Both the position numbers and the translations under genes were made by a program. The notes below the pieces were generated by a model, which was not told where the DNA came from, did not search any database, and saw only the letters and a program-made list of their open reading frames with translations. 64,000 bases of DNA from Nocardioides sp. SLBN-35. Lineage in GTDB: Bacteria; Actinomycetota; Actinomycetes; Propionibacteriales; Nocardioidaceae. Numbering within the stretch: the first letter of the stretch is position 1; each line of letters starts with the position of its first letter. The stretch spans positions 4,464,001-4,528,000 of the forward strand of contig NZ_VFNU01000001.1 of assembly GCF_006715725.1 (NCBI RefSeq). Reading direction: 5' to 3'. Below, one piece after another: positions 26,820 through 37,167 of the stretch.

Positions 26820-27200
26820 TCAGCCTGCGTTCGCCGACCAGTCGGGCAGCTGCTGGAGGGCCCAACGGTTGCCGTCGGGATCGGCGAAGTAGACGAACCG
26901 GCCCCACGGCTGGTCGTCGACCGCCGACACGTCGATGCCGCGACCGGCCAGGTCCGCACGGATCGCGTCGGCGTCGGCGACCACCATCTGCAGGTTGTCG
27001 AGCGAACCGGGCGTCATGGTGGTCAGGCCCTTGCCGATCGCGATCGAGCAGGCCGAGCCCGGCGGCGTGAGCTGCACGAACCGGACCTCCTCGCTGACGG
27101 TGTGGTCGTGGTCGGCGTTGAAGCCGGCGCGCACGTAGAACTCCTTGGCCCGGTCCACGTCGGTCACGGGCACGGCAACCAGCTCGAGCTTCATGTCCAT
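26820..27200 (-). CDS. VOC-superfamily (glyoxalase/bleomycin-resistance fold) protein
   Basis: 126 residues, single VOC domain with paired beta-alpha-beta-beta-beta units: KLELVAVPVTDVDRAKEFYV at the start and GRFVYFADPDGNRWALQQLP at the end. Substrate unknown. ATG at 27200 is supported by TAGGTT ending seven bases upstream; ATG at 27194 is an alternative. It converges on the small membrane protein genes with only one base between the two stop codons. Confidence 0.88.
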   Translation of the reverse strand: MDMKLELVAVPVTDVDRAKEFYVRAGFNADHDHTVSEEVRFVQLTPPGSACSIAIGKGLTTMTPGSLDNLQMVVADADAIRADLAGRGIDVSAVDDQPWGRFVYFADPDGNRWALQQLPDWSANAG

Positions 27201-27320
27201 GCCGACCAACCTAGGCGCGAGCACCGACCAGCGTTCGCCCCGACCGTTCACCCCGACCGTTCACCCCTGCGCCACCCGACCGGTGACGTCCCGCCATGTC
27301 GGCCGCCCACCGTGGGTGGC

Positions 27321-28370
27321 ATGAGGATCGTCCTGGCCACCGAGTCGTTCTACCCGGCGCTCGACTGCACCACCACGACCCTGAAGGCGACCGTGGACCG
27401 CCTGGTCGACCGTGGCCACGTCGTGCAGATCATCGCACCCGGCCCGGGCCTGGCGAGCTACCGCGGCTGCGACGTCGTGCGGGTCCGACCCCTGGAGCCG
27501 ACCGGCGCCCAGCTGCGCGAGGCGATCGACCGGTTCGCGCCCGACCTGGTCCAGGTCCACTCCCCCCGTGCCGTCGGCCGCAAGGCGCTCAAGCACGCTG
27601 CGCGGGCCGGCGTACCGACCCTCGCGGTCGAGCAGTCGCCGGTGCTCGACCTGGCCGCCGACTACTGGCGGGCCAAGGTCGCCGAGCGCGCCGACCGGGT
27701 CCTGGTCACCTCACCGTGGATGGTCGGCCGGGCCGCGGAGCTCGGTGTCGAGGCCGCACTCTGGGAGCCGGGCGTCGACCCGCTCGCCTTCACCCCCACG
27801 CTGCGCGACCCGTGGCTGCACCAGTCCTGGTCACGCGCGAAGTCCGGCGACGGCCAGGTCGTCGTCGGGTACGTCGGAGGGCTCCACAAGGCGGCCGGCG
27901 TACGACGCCTGGCGGCCCTGGCCGAGGTCCCCGGCATCCGCCTGGTCGTGATCGGCGGCGGCCCGGACCGGGAGTGGCTGGCCCGCCGGCTGCCGCAGGC
28001 CCGGTTCACCGGCCCGCTCGCGGTGGGCGACCTGACGGTGGCGCTGCCGACCCTCGACGTCCTCGTCCACCCCGGCGAGCACGAGACCGACTGCCATGCA
28101 CTGCGCGAGGCGGGCGCCTCCGGCGTCCCGGTCGTCGCGCCCCGGGCCGGCGGCGCGCGCGATGTCGTCGAGCACCTGCAGACCGGTGTCCTGTACGACG
28201 CCGCAGACCCCCGCGACCTGGTCCGCGCCGTCACCGCGGTGGCCGCCGACCCGCACCGTCACCTGCTCGGTGCGGCCGGCCGGGAGCGGGCGCTGCGTCG
28301 TACCTGGGCCGACGCGGTCGACGACCTGGTCTCCTCGACGTACCCGCTGCCGGCGCCGGTCGTGGCCTGA
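27321..28370 (+). CDS. GT4-family glycosyltransferase
   Basis: 349 residues. Two Rossmann-like halves: N-terminal MRIVLATESFYPALDCTT and C-terminal donor site with HPGEHETDCHALREAGASGVPVVAP, the GT4 E-x7-E region. Likely transfers a mannose- or glucose-type sugar from a nucleotide donor to a lipid or glycan at the cytoplasmic face, by analogy with PimB-like enzymes; donor and acceptor are not determinable. No neighbour clarifies the pathway. Preceded by GGGTGG near the ATG. Confidence 0.9.
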   Translation: MRIVLATESFYPALDCTTTTLKATVDRLVDRGHVVQIIAPGPGLASYRGCDVVRVRPLEPTGAQLREAIDRFAPDLVQVHSPRAVGRKALKHAARAGVPTLAVEQSPVLDLAADYWRAKVAERADRVLVTSPWMVGRAAELGVEAALWEPGVDPLAFTPTLRDPWLHQSWSRAKSGDGQVVVGYVGGLHKAAGVRRLAALAEVPGIRLVVIGGGPDREWLARRLPQARFTGPLAVGDLTVALPTLDVLVHPGEHETDCHALREAGASGVPVVAPRAGGARDVVEHLQTGVLYDAADPRDLVRAVTAVAADPHRHLLGAAGRERALRRTWADAVDDLVSSTYPLPAPVVA

Positions 28371-28399
28371 GCCTCAGCCGGTATGCGGGCTCAGGCCAC
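28362..28399. terminator. Bidirectional hairpin containing both stop codons of convergent genes
   Basis: GTGGCCTGAGCC at 28362-28373 is inverted exactly at 28388-28399, with a 14-base loop. The left arm includes the glycosyltransferase TGA and the right arm the DUF1345 stop, so the stem serves both mRNAs. No T-run. Confidence 0.65.
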
Positions 28400-29026
28400 G
28401 ATCCCGACGACCAGGTTGATGGTGGTCGCGATGATCGCCGCCCCGAAGACGTACGACGCCAAGCAGTGCCGCAGCACCACCGCGCGGATCGCGCCGTTCT
28501 GCACGGCCGTGTCGGAGACCTGGTAGGTCATGCCGAGGTTGTAGCTGAAGTAGAGGAAGTCCCGGAACGCCGGCGGCTCGGTGCTGTTGAAGTCGATCCC
28601 GCCCGGAGTGTCGGAGTAGTAGAGGTGGGCGTACCGGGTCGCGTACATCAGGTGCAGCGACGCCCAGGCCGCGAACACCCCGCCCAGCGCCACGGCGGCG
28701 TCTGCTCGTCCGGCGACCGTGCTGCCGCCGACGAGCAGCAGCGCGACCACGCCGCCGAGACCGCCGAGCGCGGCCGCGCCGACCACGACCTCGTCGACAC
28801 CGGGCGTGAGGTCCTCGTGGGTCGCGTTGACCCGCGTCGCGTCGGCGTCCATCGGCCACAGCACGACCCAGCCGAACACGACGTAGACCGCACCGGCGAC
28901 GGCGATCGCCAGCAGTACGGCGAGCTGGGCCTCCACCAGCGAGCCGAGGAGGGCGGCCACGGCGCCGGCGCCGACCGCCGACAGCAGCCGCGGCCACGCG
29001 GTGGCGATCAGGGGCGGGCGCTTCAC
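28391..29026 (-). CDS. DUF1345 membrane protein
   Basis: 211 residues, five or six helices. Family marks are DADATRVNATHEDLTPG after the second helix, YAHLYYSDTPGGIDFN in the middle and FRDFLYFSYNLGMTYQVSDTAV. Function of the family is unknown. GTG start is supported by TAGTGT ending seven bases upstream, a probable leaderless promoter. Converges on the glycosyltransferase and diverges from the LysR gene with a 42-base gap. Confidence 0.88.
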   Translation of the reverse strand: MKRPPLIATAWPRLLSAVGAGAVAALLGSLVEAQLAVLLAIAVAGAVYVVFGWVVLWPMDADATRVNATHEDLTPGVDEVVVGAAALGGLGGVVALLLVGGSTVAGRADAAVALGGVFAAWASLHLMYATRYAHLYYSDTPGGIDFNSTEPPAFRDFLYFSYNLGMTYQVSDTAVQNGAIRAVVLRHCLASYVFGAAIIATTINLVVGIVA

Positions 29027-29068
29027 ACGCCCGACACTAGGGCGCGGCCGGGCCGTAGGGTGACCGCC

Positions 29069-29962
29069 ATGCTGCTGCGCCGCTTGGAGTACCTCGCCGC
29101 GCTGGCGCGTGAGGGCCACTTCGGCCGGGCTGCGGAGGCCTGCCACGTGACCCAACCGGCGCTGTCCGCCGGGATCCGCAAGCTCGAGCAGGAGCTCGGC
29201 GTCCAGATCGTCAAGCGGGCCCAGCGGTTCGAGGGGTTCACGTCCGAGGGCGTGCAGGTCCTGCACTGGGCCCAGCGGATGCTGGCCGAGCGGGAGTCGC
29301 TGGACCAGACGATCGCCTCGATGCGCGGCGGCCTGACCGGCACCCTGCGGATGGGCGCGATCCCGACGGCGCTGAGCGTCGCGTCGCTGCTCACCACCCC
29401 GATGCGCGAGCGGCACCCGTTGACGACCTTCCTGCTGCTGTCGATGTCCTCGCGCGACATCGTGCGCCGCCTCAACGACTTCGACATCGACGTCGGGATG
29501 ACGTACGTCGACGGCGAGCCCCTCGGCCGCGTGCGCGTCGTCCCGCTCTACCGCGAGCGCTACCTGTTCCTGACCCCGACCGACGGCGAGCACGGCGCCG
29601 CGGAGGCGGTGACCTGGCTCGACGCCGCCCGCTCGCCGCTGTGCCTGCTGACCGGAGACATGCAGAACCGCCGGATCATCGACGGCCACCTCGCCGACAC
29701 CGGCGTCGACAGCAATGTCGTGGTCGAGACCGACACGGTCTCGGCGGTCTACGCGCACGTCGCGTCGATGGGCCTGTCGAGCGTGGTGCCGCATGCTTGG
29801 CTGCCGACCTTCGGGGTGCCCGAGGGGCTGCGTGCGATCCCGCTGCCGAAGCCGCGTCGTACCCACCAGGTCGGGCTGGTCCTGGCCGGCCACGGGCCGG
29901 AGTCGCTGCTGGCCCGGGCGCTGGTCGACACCGCCCGCGGGCTCAACCTGTTCAGCCCGTGA
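29069..29962 (+). CDS. LysR-family transcriptional regulator
   Basis: 297 residues. Winged helix-turn-helix at residues ~1-60 (LEYLAALAREGHFGRAAEACHVTQPALSAGIRKLE), then a periplasmic-binding-like effector domain. TAGGGT ends seven bases before the ATG, so probably leaderless. The nearest plausible target is the FdhF-type oxidoreductase, whose upstream region carries a LysR-like dyad (33260-33280). Convergent with the FUSC gene; the two coding ends overlap by 11 bases. Confidence 0.92.
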   Translation: MLLRRLEYLAALAREGHFGRAAEACHVTQPALSAGIRKLEQELGVQIVKRAQRFEGFTSEGVQVLHWAQRMLAERESLDQTIASMRGGLTGTLRMGAIPTALSVASLLTTPMRERHPLTTFLLLSMSSRDIVRRLNDFDIDVGMTYVDGEPLGRVRVVPLYRERYLFLTPTDGEHGAAEAVTWLDAARSPLCLLTGDMQNRRIIDGHLADTGVDSNVVVETDTVSAVYAHVASMGLSSVVPHAWLPTFGVPEGLRAIPLPKPRRTHQVGLVLAGHGPESLLARALVDTARGLNLFSP

Positions 29963-30944
29963 CCGGCTGCGGCGCGGTCCGATGCCCTCGCACGAGCGCC
30001 GCGGCCGCGACCCCGGCGGCGACGCCGATCAGGGTGTCGACACCGCGGGCGAGCAGCAGGTCGACCGGGTCCGAGGGCGCCGCCAGCTCCGTCATGATCA
30101 TGATCAGCGGCGTGAAGAAGCCCAGCGCCAGCCCGTAGTGCCGGGCCATGAAGAGCTCGGTCGGGAACAGCAGCACGACCACCACGACGGCGAGGACCTC
30201 CGGCCGCGGCTCCGGGAGCAGCACGACCGCGGTGACGACGAGGCCGGCGAAGGTGCCCGCGATCCGGTGTGCGGCGCGGTCGAGCACCGCGCCCAGGTCC
30301 GGCGTCTCCCCCGCCGTCACGATCGCCAGTGGTACGGCGGCCGCCGTCATCGCCCAGTTCGCGTGGTCGATGCCCAGGCCGATGCCCACGACGCCGGCCA
30401 CCGCGGTCGCCAGCAGGTAGCGACCGGCCTGCCGCACGGCGCCCACGGGCAGGCCGTCGGGACGCCGGGCGGGCGCCGGCCGCTCCGCACGGTCGGCGAC
30501 GCCGAGGGCCAGGCACCAGGCCGCCGTACCGGCGCAGATGAGGACCGCGCCGACCGGGCTGACCAGGTCGGCACTCACCGACGCCGTCGCGCCGAGCGCG
30601 AAGATGCCGAAGAAGGGGCCGCCGGGGCGCAGGCCGAGGCCGTCGGTCACGAGCGAGCCGAGGGTCGCGAACGCGGTGACGGCGGCGACCAGCACGGCCG
30701 GCCCGGCGCCGCTCGCCGAGAGCAGCGCGCCGAGGCCGACGCCGGTGACCAGCATCCCGGCGCCGTGGAACTGGTGCCGCAGCCGCTCCGCGCGCCCCTC
30801 CAGGCGGCCGTACATTCCGGCGAACGACCCGAAGGCGGCGTACATCACCAGCTCGGGGCGCCCCAGCGCGAGCAGGACGAGGCCGGGGACGAGCAGTCCC
30901 AGCGCGACCCGCGCCGCGTGGCGCCGGTCAGCTGGAGCCGGCAA
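29952..30944 (-). CDS. FUSC-type aromatic-acid exporter-like membrane protein
   Basis: 330 residues, two blocks of about five helices separated by a hydrophilic segment (ADRAERPAPARRPDGLP), the FUSC arrangement. The second block starts VRQAGRYLLATAVAGV and contains DHANWAMTAAAVPL. May export organic or aromatic acids; function is inferred from family only. The start is taken as a TTG preceded by GGAG, overlapping the end of the FdhF-type gene by 17 bases, which indicates co-expression with it. Confidence 0.82.
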   Translation of the reverse strand: MPAPADRRHAARVALGLLVPGLVLLALGRPELVMYAAFGSFAGMYGRLEGRAERLRHQFHGAGMLVTGVGLGALLSASGAGPAVLVAAVTAFATLGSLVTDGLGLRPGGPFFGIFALGATASVSADLVSPVGAVLICAGTAAWCLALGVADRAERPAPARRPDGLPVGAVRQAGRYLLATAVAGVVGIGLGIDHANWAMTAAAVPLAIVTAGETPDLGAVLDRAAHRIAGTFAGLVVTAVVLLPEPRPEVLAVVVVVLLFPTELFMARHYGLALGFFTPLIMIMTELAAPSDPVDLLLARGVDTLIGVAAGVAAAALVRGHRTAPQPVTG

Positions 30945-33222
30945 CGCGCTCCAACCGCACGATCACGCCCTTCGACGTGGGCGTGTTGCTGACCTCCGCC
31001 ACGCTGTCCAGCGGGACGAGCACGTTGGTCTCGGGGTAGTAGGACGCCGCCGAGCCGCGCGCCGCCGGATAGGCGACGACCCGGAAGCCCTCGGCGCGCC
31101 GCTCGCTGCCGTCGGTCCAGATGCTCACGATGTCGACCAGGTCGCGATCGGCCAGGCCGAGCTCGGCGATGTCGTCGGGGTTGACCATCACGATCCGGCG
31201 GGCGTCGTGGATGCCGCGGTAGCGGTCGTTCATGGCGTAGGGGATGGTGTTCCACTGGTCGTGCGAGCGCAGGCTCTGCAGCACCAGGTGGCCCGGCGGC
31301 GCGGCGATCATGTCGAGGTCGTTGCAGGTGAAGACCGCCTTGCCGCTGGGCGTCGGGAAGCGGCCCTCGTTGACCGGGTTGGGCAGCCGGAAGCCGCCGG
31401 GTACGGCGACCCGGGCGTTGAAGTCGTCGAAGCCGGGCACGACGCGGGCGATCCGGTCGCGGACCAGGGCGTAGTCGGCCTCGAAGTCCTCCCACGGGAT
31501 GGCGCCGCCCTCACCGAGGGTGCGCCGGGCCAGCCGGGTGATGATCGCGACCTCGCTGAGCAGGTCGGGCGAGGCGGGGTCGAGCCGGCCGCGGGACTGG
31601 TGCACCTCGCTCATCGAGTCCTCGACGGTCACGAACTGCTCGCCGGTGGCCTGGACGTCGCGGTCGCTGCGCCCCAGCGTCGGCAGGATCAGCGCGGTCT
31701 CGCCGCACACCGTGTGGGAGCGGTTGAGCTTGGTGGAGATCTGCACGGTCAGCCGGCACGAGCGCAGGGCGGCCTCCGTGACGTCGCTGTCGGACATGGC
31801 GCGCACGAAGTTGCCGGCCACGCCGACGAAGACCCTGGCCCGGCCGTCGCGCATCGCTCGGACGCCCTCGACCGAGTCGAAGCCGTGGTGGCGCGGCGGC
31901 TCGAAGGAGAACTCGGTGCCCAGCGCGTCGAGGAAGCTGTCGGGCACCCGCTCCCAGATGCCCATGGTCCGGTCGCCCTGGACGTTGCTGTGCCCGCGCA
32001 CCGGGCAGACTCCGGCGCCGGGGCGGCCCAGGTTGCCACGCAGCAGCAGGAAGCTGACCAGCTCTCGGATGGTGGGGACGCCGTGCCTGTGCTGGGTCAG
32101 GCCCATCGCCCAGCACACGATGACCTTGCCGGCGGCGAGCACCTCGCGGTGGACGCCCTCGATCTCCTCACGGGTCAGTCCGGTCGCCTCGAGCACGTGC
32201 TCCCAGGTGACCGCGCGGGTGTGGGCCGCGAACTCCTCGAAGCCGGTCGTGTGGGCCGCGATGTAGTCGTGGTCCAGCACGGTGCCGGGTGCGGCGTCCT
32301 CGGCCTCGAGCAGCAGCCGGTTGAGCATCTGGAAGAGCGCCAGGTCGCCGCCGGGGCGGATCTTCACGAAGACGTCGGCGATCGGCGTACCCCTGCCGAT
32401 GACGCCGCTGGGCTTCTGCGGGTTCTTGAACCGGATCAGGCCGGCCTCGGGCAGCGGGTTGACCGCGATCACGCGACCGCCGTTGCGCTTGGTCTCCTCG
32501 AGGGCCGAGAGCATCCGCGGGTGGTTGGTGCCGGGGTTCTGGCCGACGACGAAGACCAGGTCGGACTCGTGGATGTCGTCGAGCGAGACGCTGCCCTTGC
32601 CGATGCCGAGGGTCTCCCCCAGGCCGGATCCGCTCGACTCGTGGCACATGTTCGAGCAGTCGGGCAGGTTGTTGGTGCCGTAGGCACGGGAGAACAGCTG
32701 GAGCAGGAACGCGGCCTCGTTGTTGAGCCGGCCCGAGGTGTAGAACATCGCCTCGTCGGGCGAGGCCAGGGCGTTGAGCTCGTCGGCGACCAGGCCGAGC
32801 GCGTCATCCCAGCTGATCGGCTCGTAGTGGGTCGCACCGGGACGCTTCACCATCGGCTCGGTCAGCCGGCCCTGGTGGTTGAGCCACATGTCCGACTTCG
32901 TGTCGAGCTCGGCGACGGAGTGCTCGGCGAAGAACTCGCGGGTCACCCGCCGGGTGGTCGCCTCGTCGTTGACGTGCTTGGCGCCGTTCTCGCAGTACTC
33001 GTTCTTGTGCCGGTGCTTGGGGTCCGGCCACGCGCAGCCCGGGCAGTCGATGCCCTCGGCCTGGTTGAGGCTGAGCAGGGTGAGCATGGTGCGCTTCGGC
33101 CCGGCCTGGGCCAGGGAGTACTCCATCGCGTGCGCGACGGCAGGGACACCGGCGGCGTACGTCTTCGGCGGGGTGACCCTGAGGTCGTCCTGGGGGTCAG
33201 CGTCCGGCCGCGTCTTGCTCAC
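30928..33222 (-). CDS. FdhF/YdeP-family molybdopterin oxidoreductase
   Basis: 764 residues, bis-MGD enzyme of the DMSO reductase superfamily. An N-terminal Cys cluster near residues 60-77 (DCPGCAW and EYC) may bind an iron-sulfur centre. The Mo site has SNMCHESSGSGLGETLG, with Cys rather than selenocysteine. No Tat leader, so cytoplasmic. YdeP-type proteins are linked to acid resistance and poorly defined formate dehydrogenase-like activity; the substrate is unknown. The GTG start is weakly supported. It is followed by an overlapping FUSC gene and is divergent from a Dyp peroxidase. No FdhD gene is in the window. Confidence 0.92.
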   Translation of the reverse strand: MSKTRPDADPQDDLRVTPPKTYAAGVPAVAHAMEYSLAQAGPKRTMLTLLSLNQAEGIDCPGCAWPDPKHRHKNEYCENGAKHVNDEATTRRVTREFFAEHSVAELDTKSDMWLNHQGRLTEPMVKRPGATHYEPISWDDALGLVADELNALASPDEAMFYTSGRLNNEAAFLLQLFSRAYGTNNLPDCSNMCHESSGSGLGETLGIGKGSVSLDDIHESDLVFVVGQNPGTNHPRMLSALEETKRNGGRVIAVNPLPEAGLIRFKNPQKPSGVIGRGTPIADVFVKIRPGGDLALFQMLNRLLLEAEDAAPGTVLDHDYIAAHTTGFEEFAAHTRAVTWEHVLEATGLTREEIEGVHREVLAAGKVIVCWAMGLTQHRHGVPTIRELVSFLLLRGNLGRPGAGVCPVRGHSNVQGDRTMGIWERVPDSFLDALGTEFSFEPPRHHGFDSVEGVRAMRDGRARVFVGVAGNFVRAMSDSDVTEAALRSCRLTVQISTKLNRSHTVCGETALILPTLGRSDRDVQATGEQFVTVEDSMSEVHQSRGRLDPASPDLLSEVAIITRLARRTLGEGGAIPWEDFEADYALVRDRIARVVPGFDDFNARVAVPGGFRLPNPVNEGRFPTPSGKAVFTCNDLDMIAAPPGHLVLQSLRSHDQWNTIPYAMNDRYRGIHDARRIVMVNPDDIAELGLADRDLVDIVSIWTDGSERRAEGFRVVAYPAARGSAASYYPETNVLVPLDSVAEVSNTPTSKGVIVRLERVAGSS

Positions 33223-33259
33223 CCTTGCAGGGTCCCGCGCCTCCCCGGCTCCGTCAAAC

Positions 33260-33280
33260 ATCATTCCGCCATGGCTTGAT
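33260..33280. promoter_or_regulatory. 21-bp dyad between FdhF-type and Dyp genes, LysR-type operator candidate
   Basis: The pattern ATCA-N2-CC-N5-GG-N2-TGAT is perfectly symmetric at all 12 listed positions. It lies 38 bases upstream of the FdhF-type GTG and 59 bases upstream of the Dyp GTG. T-N11-A-like spacing suits a LysR protein, and one is encoded 3.3 kb away. Binding is inference. Confidence 0.4.
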
Positions 33281-33339
33281 AAACAACGGTGATCGTCCTC
33301 CCTCTGGTCGACAGGGACTGCTTCCACGAGGATCGACGG

Positions 33340-34275
33340 GTGCCCACTCCTCAAGCAGTCCTCGCACCGCTGACCGAGTCCGCGATCTTCCTGACACTCA
33401 CCCTCGACCCCGGCACCGGGGAGGCCGGCGCCGTGACCGTGCGCCAGCTCCTCGCCGACGTCAGCGGCCTGCGCCGCTCGGTCGGCTTCCGGATCCCCGA
33501 GGGCGAGCTGACCTGTGTCGTCGGGATCGGCGCCGAGGCCTGGGACCGGCTGCTCACCGCCCCGCGGCCGGCCCACCTGCACCCGTTCCGCGAGGTCACC
33601 GGCGAGCGCCACCACGCCCCGGCCACACCCGGCGACCTCTTCTTCCACCTGCGGGCACACCGGATGGACCTGTGCTTCGAGCTCGCCCAGCACCTCACCG
33701 AGCGGCTGGCCGGCGTGGGGAAGGTCGTCGACGAGGTGCACGGCTTCCGCTCGTTCGACCAGCGCGACATGCTCGGCTTCGTCGACGGCACCGAGAACCC
33801 CGAGGGTCCCGAGAAGGACGCCGCCGTGCTGATCGGCGACGAGGACCCGACGTACGCCGGCGGGAGCTACGTCATCACCCAGAAGTACCTGCACGACCTG
33901 ACCGCCTGGGGCGCCCTGTCCGTCGAGGACCAGGAGCGCGCGATCGGCCGCTCCAAGCTCTCCGACGTGGAGATGGCCGACGACGTGAAGCCGGCCAACT
34001 CCCACGTCGCCCTCAACACCATCGTCGACGCGGACGGCACCGAGCGCGCGATCCTGCGCGACAACATGCCCTTCGGCCGGGTCGGCGCAGCCGAGTTCGG
34101 CACCTACTTCATCGGCTACGCCAACGACCCCGGCGTCACCGAGCTGATGCTGACGAACATGTTCGTCGGCCGCCCGCCCGGCAACCACGACCGGATCCTC
34201 GACTTCTCGACCGCCGTCACCGGCACCCTCTTCTTCGTCCCGACGAGCGACTTCCTGGACGACATCACCGGCTAG
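33340..34275 (+). CDS. Dyp-type haem peroxidase
   Basis: 311 residues. The family signature GFVDGTENP (GxxDG) is near residue 147 and the probable proximal haem His is in ANSHVALN. No signal or Tat leader, so cytoplasmic or carried in an encapsulin; no encapsulin gene is adjacent. GTG at 33340 is chosen because GAGGATC lies just upstream and the protein then begins PTPQAVLAPLTESAIFL, a normal Dyp start; the in-frame GTG at 33289 would add 17 residues. Confidence 0.93.
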   Translation: MPTPQAVLAPLTESAIFLTLTLDPGTGEAGAVTVRQLLADVSGLRRSVGFRIPEGELTCVVGIGAEAWDRLLTAPRPAHLHPFREVTGERHHAPATPGDLFFHLRAHRMDLCFELAQHLTERLAGVGKVVDEVHGFRSFDQRDMLGFVDGTENPEGPEKDAAVLIGDEDPTYAGGSYVITQKYLHDLTAWGALSVEDQERAIGRSKLSDVEMADDVKPANSHVALNTIVDADGTERAILRDNMPFGRVGAAEFGTYFIGYANDPGVTELMLTNMFVGRPPGNHDRILDFSTAVTGTLFFVPTSDFLDDITG

Positions 34276-34296
34276 TTCTGCCAAGACACGCCGCGA

Positions 34297-34312
34297 GTAA
34301 GGCTTGCCTTAC
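34297..34312. promoter_or_regulatory. Palindrome upstream of sdhCAB, iron-box-like
   Basis: GTAAGGC-TT-GCCTTAC, a perfect inverted repeat 61 bases upstream of the sdhC start and 21 bases after the Dyp stop. The right half resembles the AGGCTNNCCTNA half of DtxR/IdeR boxes, while the left half matches poorly. It could be an operator or a short terminator for the peroxidase gene. Confidence 0.35.
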
Positions 34313-34373
34313 GTGCATATCTCACATGATCCCGGTCACCTACTGGTCAGTAGCGGGAGTAGCGTGGCCCCCC

Positions 34374-35090
34374 GTGGCATCGACGACGCGTCCTCAACTG
34401 GTGAAGGGCAGTCGTGCAGCACGCACGACCATCGCCCTGAAATTGCTCATGGCTGTGAGTGGCCTGCTGTTCATCGGCTTCGTGCTGGGACACATGTACG
34501 GCAACCTCAAGGCCTTCTCAGGGCGGGAGGCGTTCAACCACTACGCCGAGCACCTGCGTGAGCTCGGGGAGCCGATGCTCCCCCACGAGGGCTTCCTGTG
34601 GATCATGCGCGTCGGCCTCATCGTCGCCGTCATCGTCCACATCGCGTGCGCGGCGATCCTCGCCAGCCGCGCCGCCAAGGCTCGCCCGGTGAAGTACGTC
34701 GCCAAGAAGAACGTCGGCTCGTCGATCTCCTCGCGCACCATGCGCTGGGGCGGCGTCACGATCCTCGTCTTCATCGTCTGGCACCTGCTCAACTTCACGA
34801 TCGTCAAGATCAACCCGAGCAACGGCGACACCGGCGGCCACGACCCGTACTCCCTGGTCGTCGACACCTTCGACCTGTGGTGGATGACGATCATCTACCT
34901 GCTGGCGATGGTCGCCCTCGGCCTCCACCTGCACCACGGCACGTTCAGCTCGCTGCAGACGCTGGGCTTCACCAACTCGGCCACGTCGCGCGCCCGCGCC
35001 CGCGCGGCCGGCTGGGTCGTCGCCATCGTCGTCGCCGGCGGCTTCTCGCTGGTCCCGCTGTCCGTGCTCGTCGGCATCATCGAGAAGTAA
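34374..35090 (+). CDS. sdhC: Succinate dehydrogenase cytochrome b subunit
   Basis: 238 residues, five membrane helices, di-haem b558 family as in other Gram-positives; no separate SdhD is needed. Candidate haem ligands are His in VLGHMYGN, VHIACAA, VWHLLNF and LHLHHGTF. Anchors SdhAB to the membrane and reduces quinone. GTG at 34374 is chosen (MASTTRPQLVKGSRAARTT); TAGCGT ends eight bases before it, consistent with a leaderless operon mRNA. Thirteen bases separate it from sdhA. Confidence 0.94.
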   Translation: MASTTRPQLVKGSRAARTTIALKLLMAVSGLLFIGFVLGHMYGNLKAFSGREAFNHYAEHLRELGEPMLPHEGFLWIMRVGLIVAVIVHIACAAILASRAAKARPVKYVAKKNVGSSISSRTMRWGGVTILVFIVWHLLNFTIVKINPSNGDTGGHDPYSLVVDTFDLWWMTIIYLLAMVALGLHLHHGTFSSLQTLGFTNSATSRARARAAGWVVAIVVAGGFSLVPLSVLVGIIEK

Positions 35091-35103
35091 GGGGCCAACG
35101 AAC

Positions 35104-37163
<2,060 letters not shown>

Positions 37164-37167
<4 letters not shown>

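Noticed and set aside
30928..33222. Selenocysteine-containing formate dehydrogenase
   Set aside because: The frame has no in-frame TGA at the Mo-ligand position; Cys is encoded there (SNMCHESS).
34297..34312. Firm IdeR/DtxR box
   Set aside because: Only one half-site matches the consensus; kept as a candidate only.
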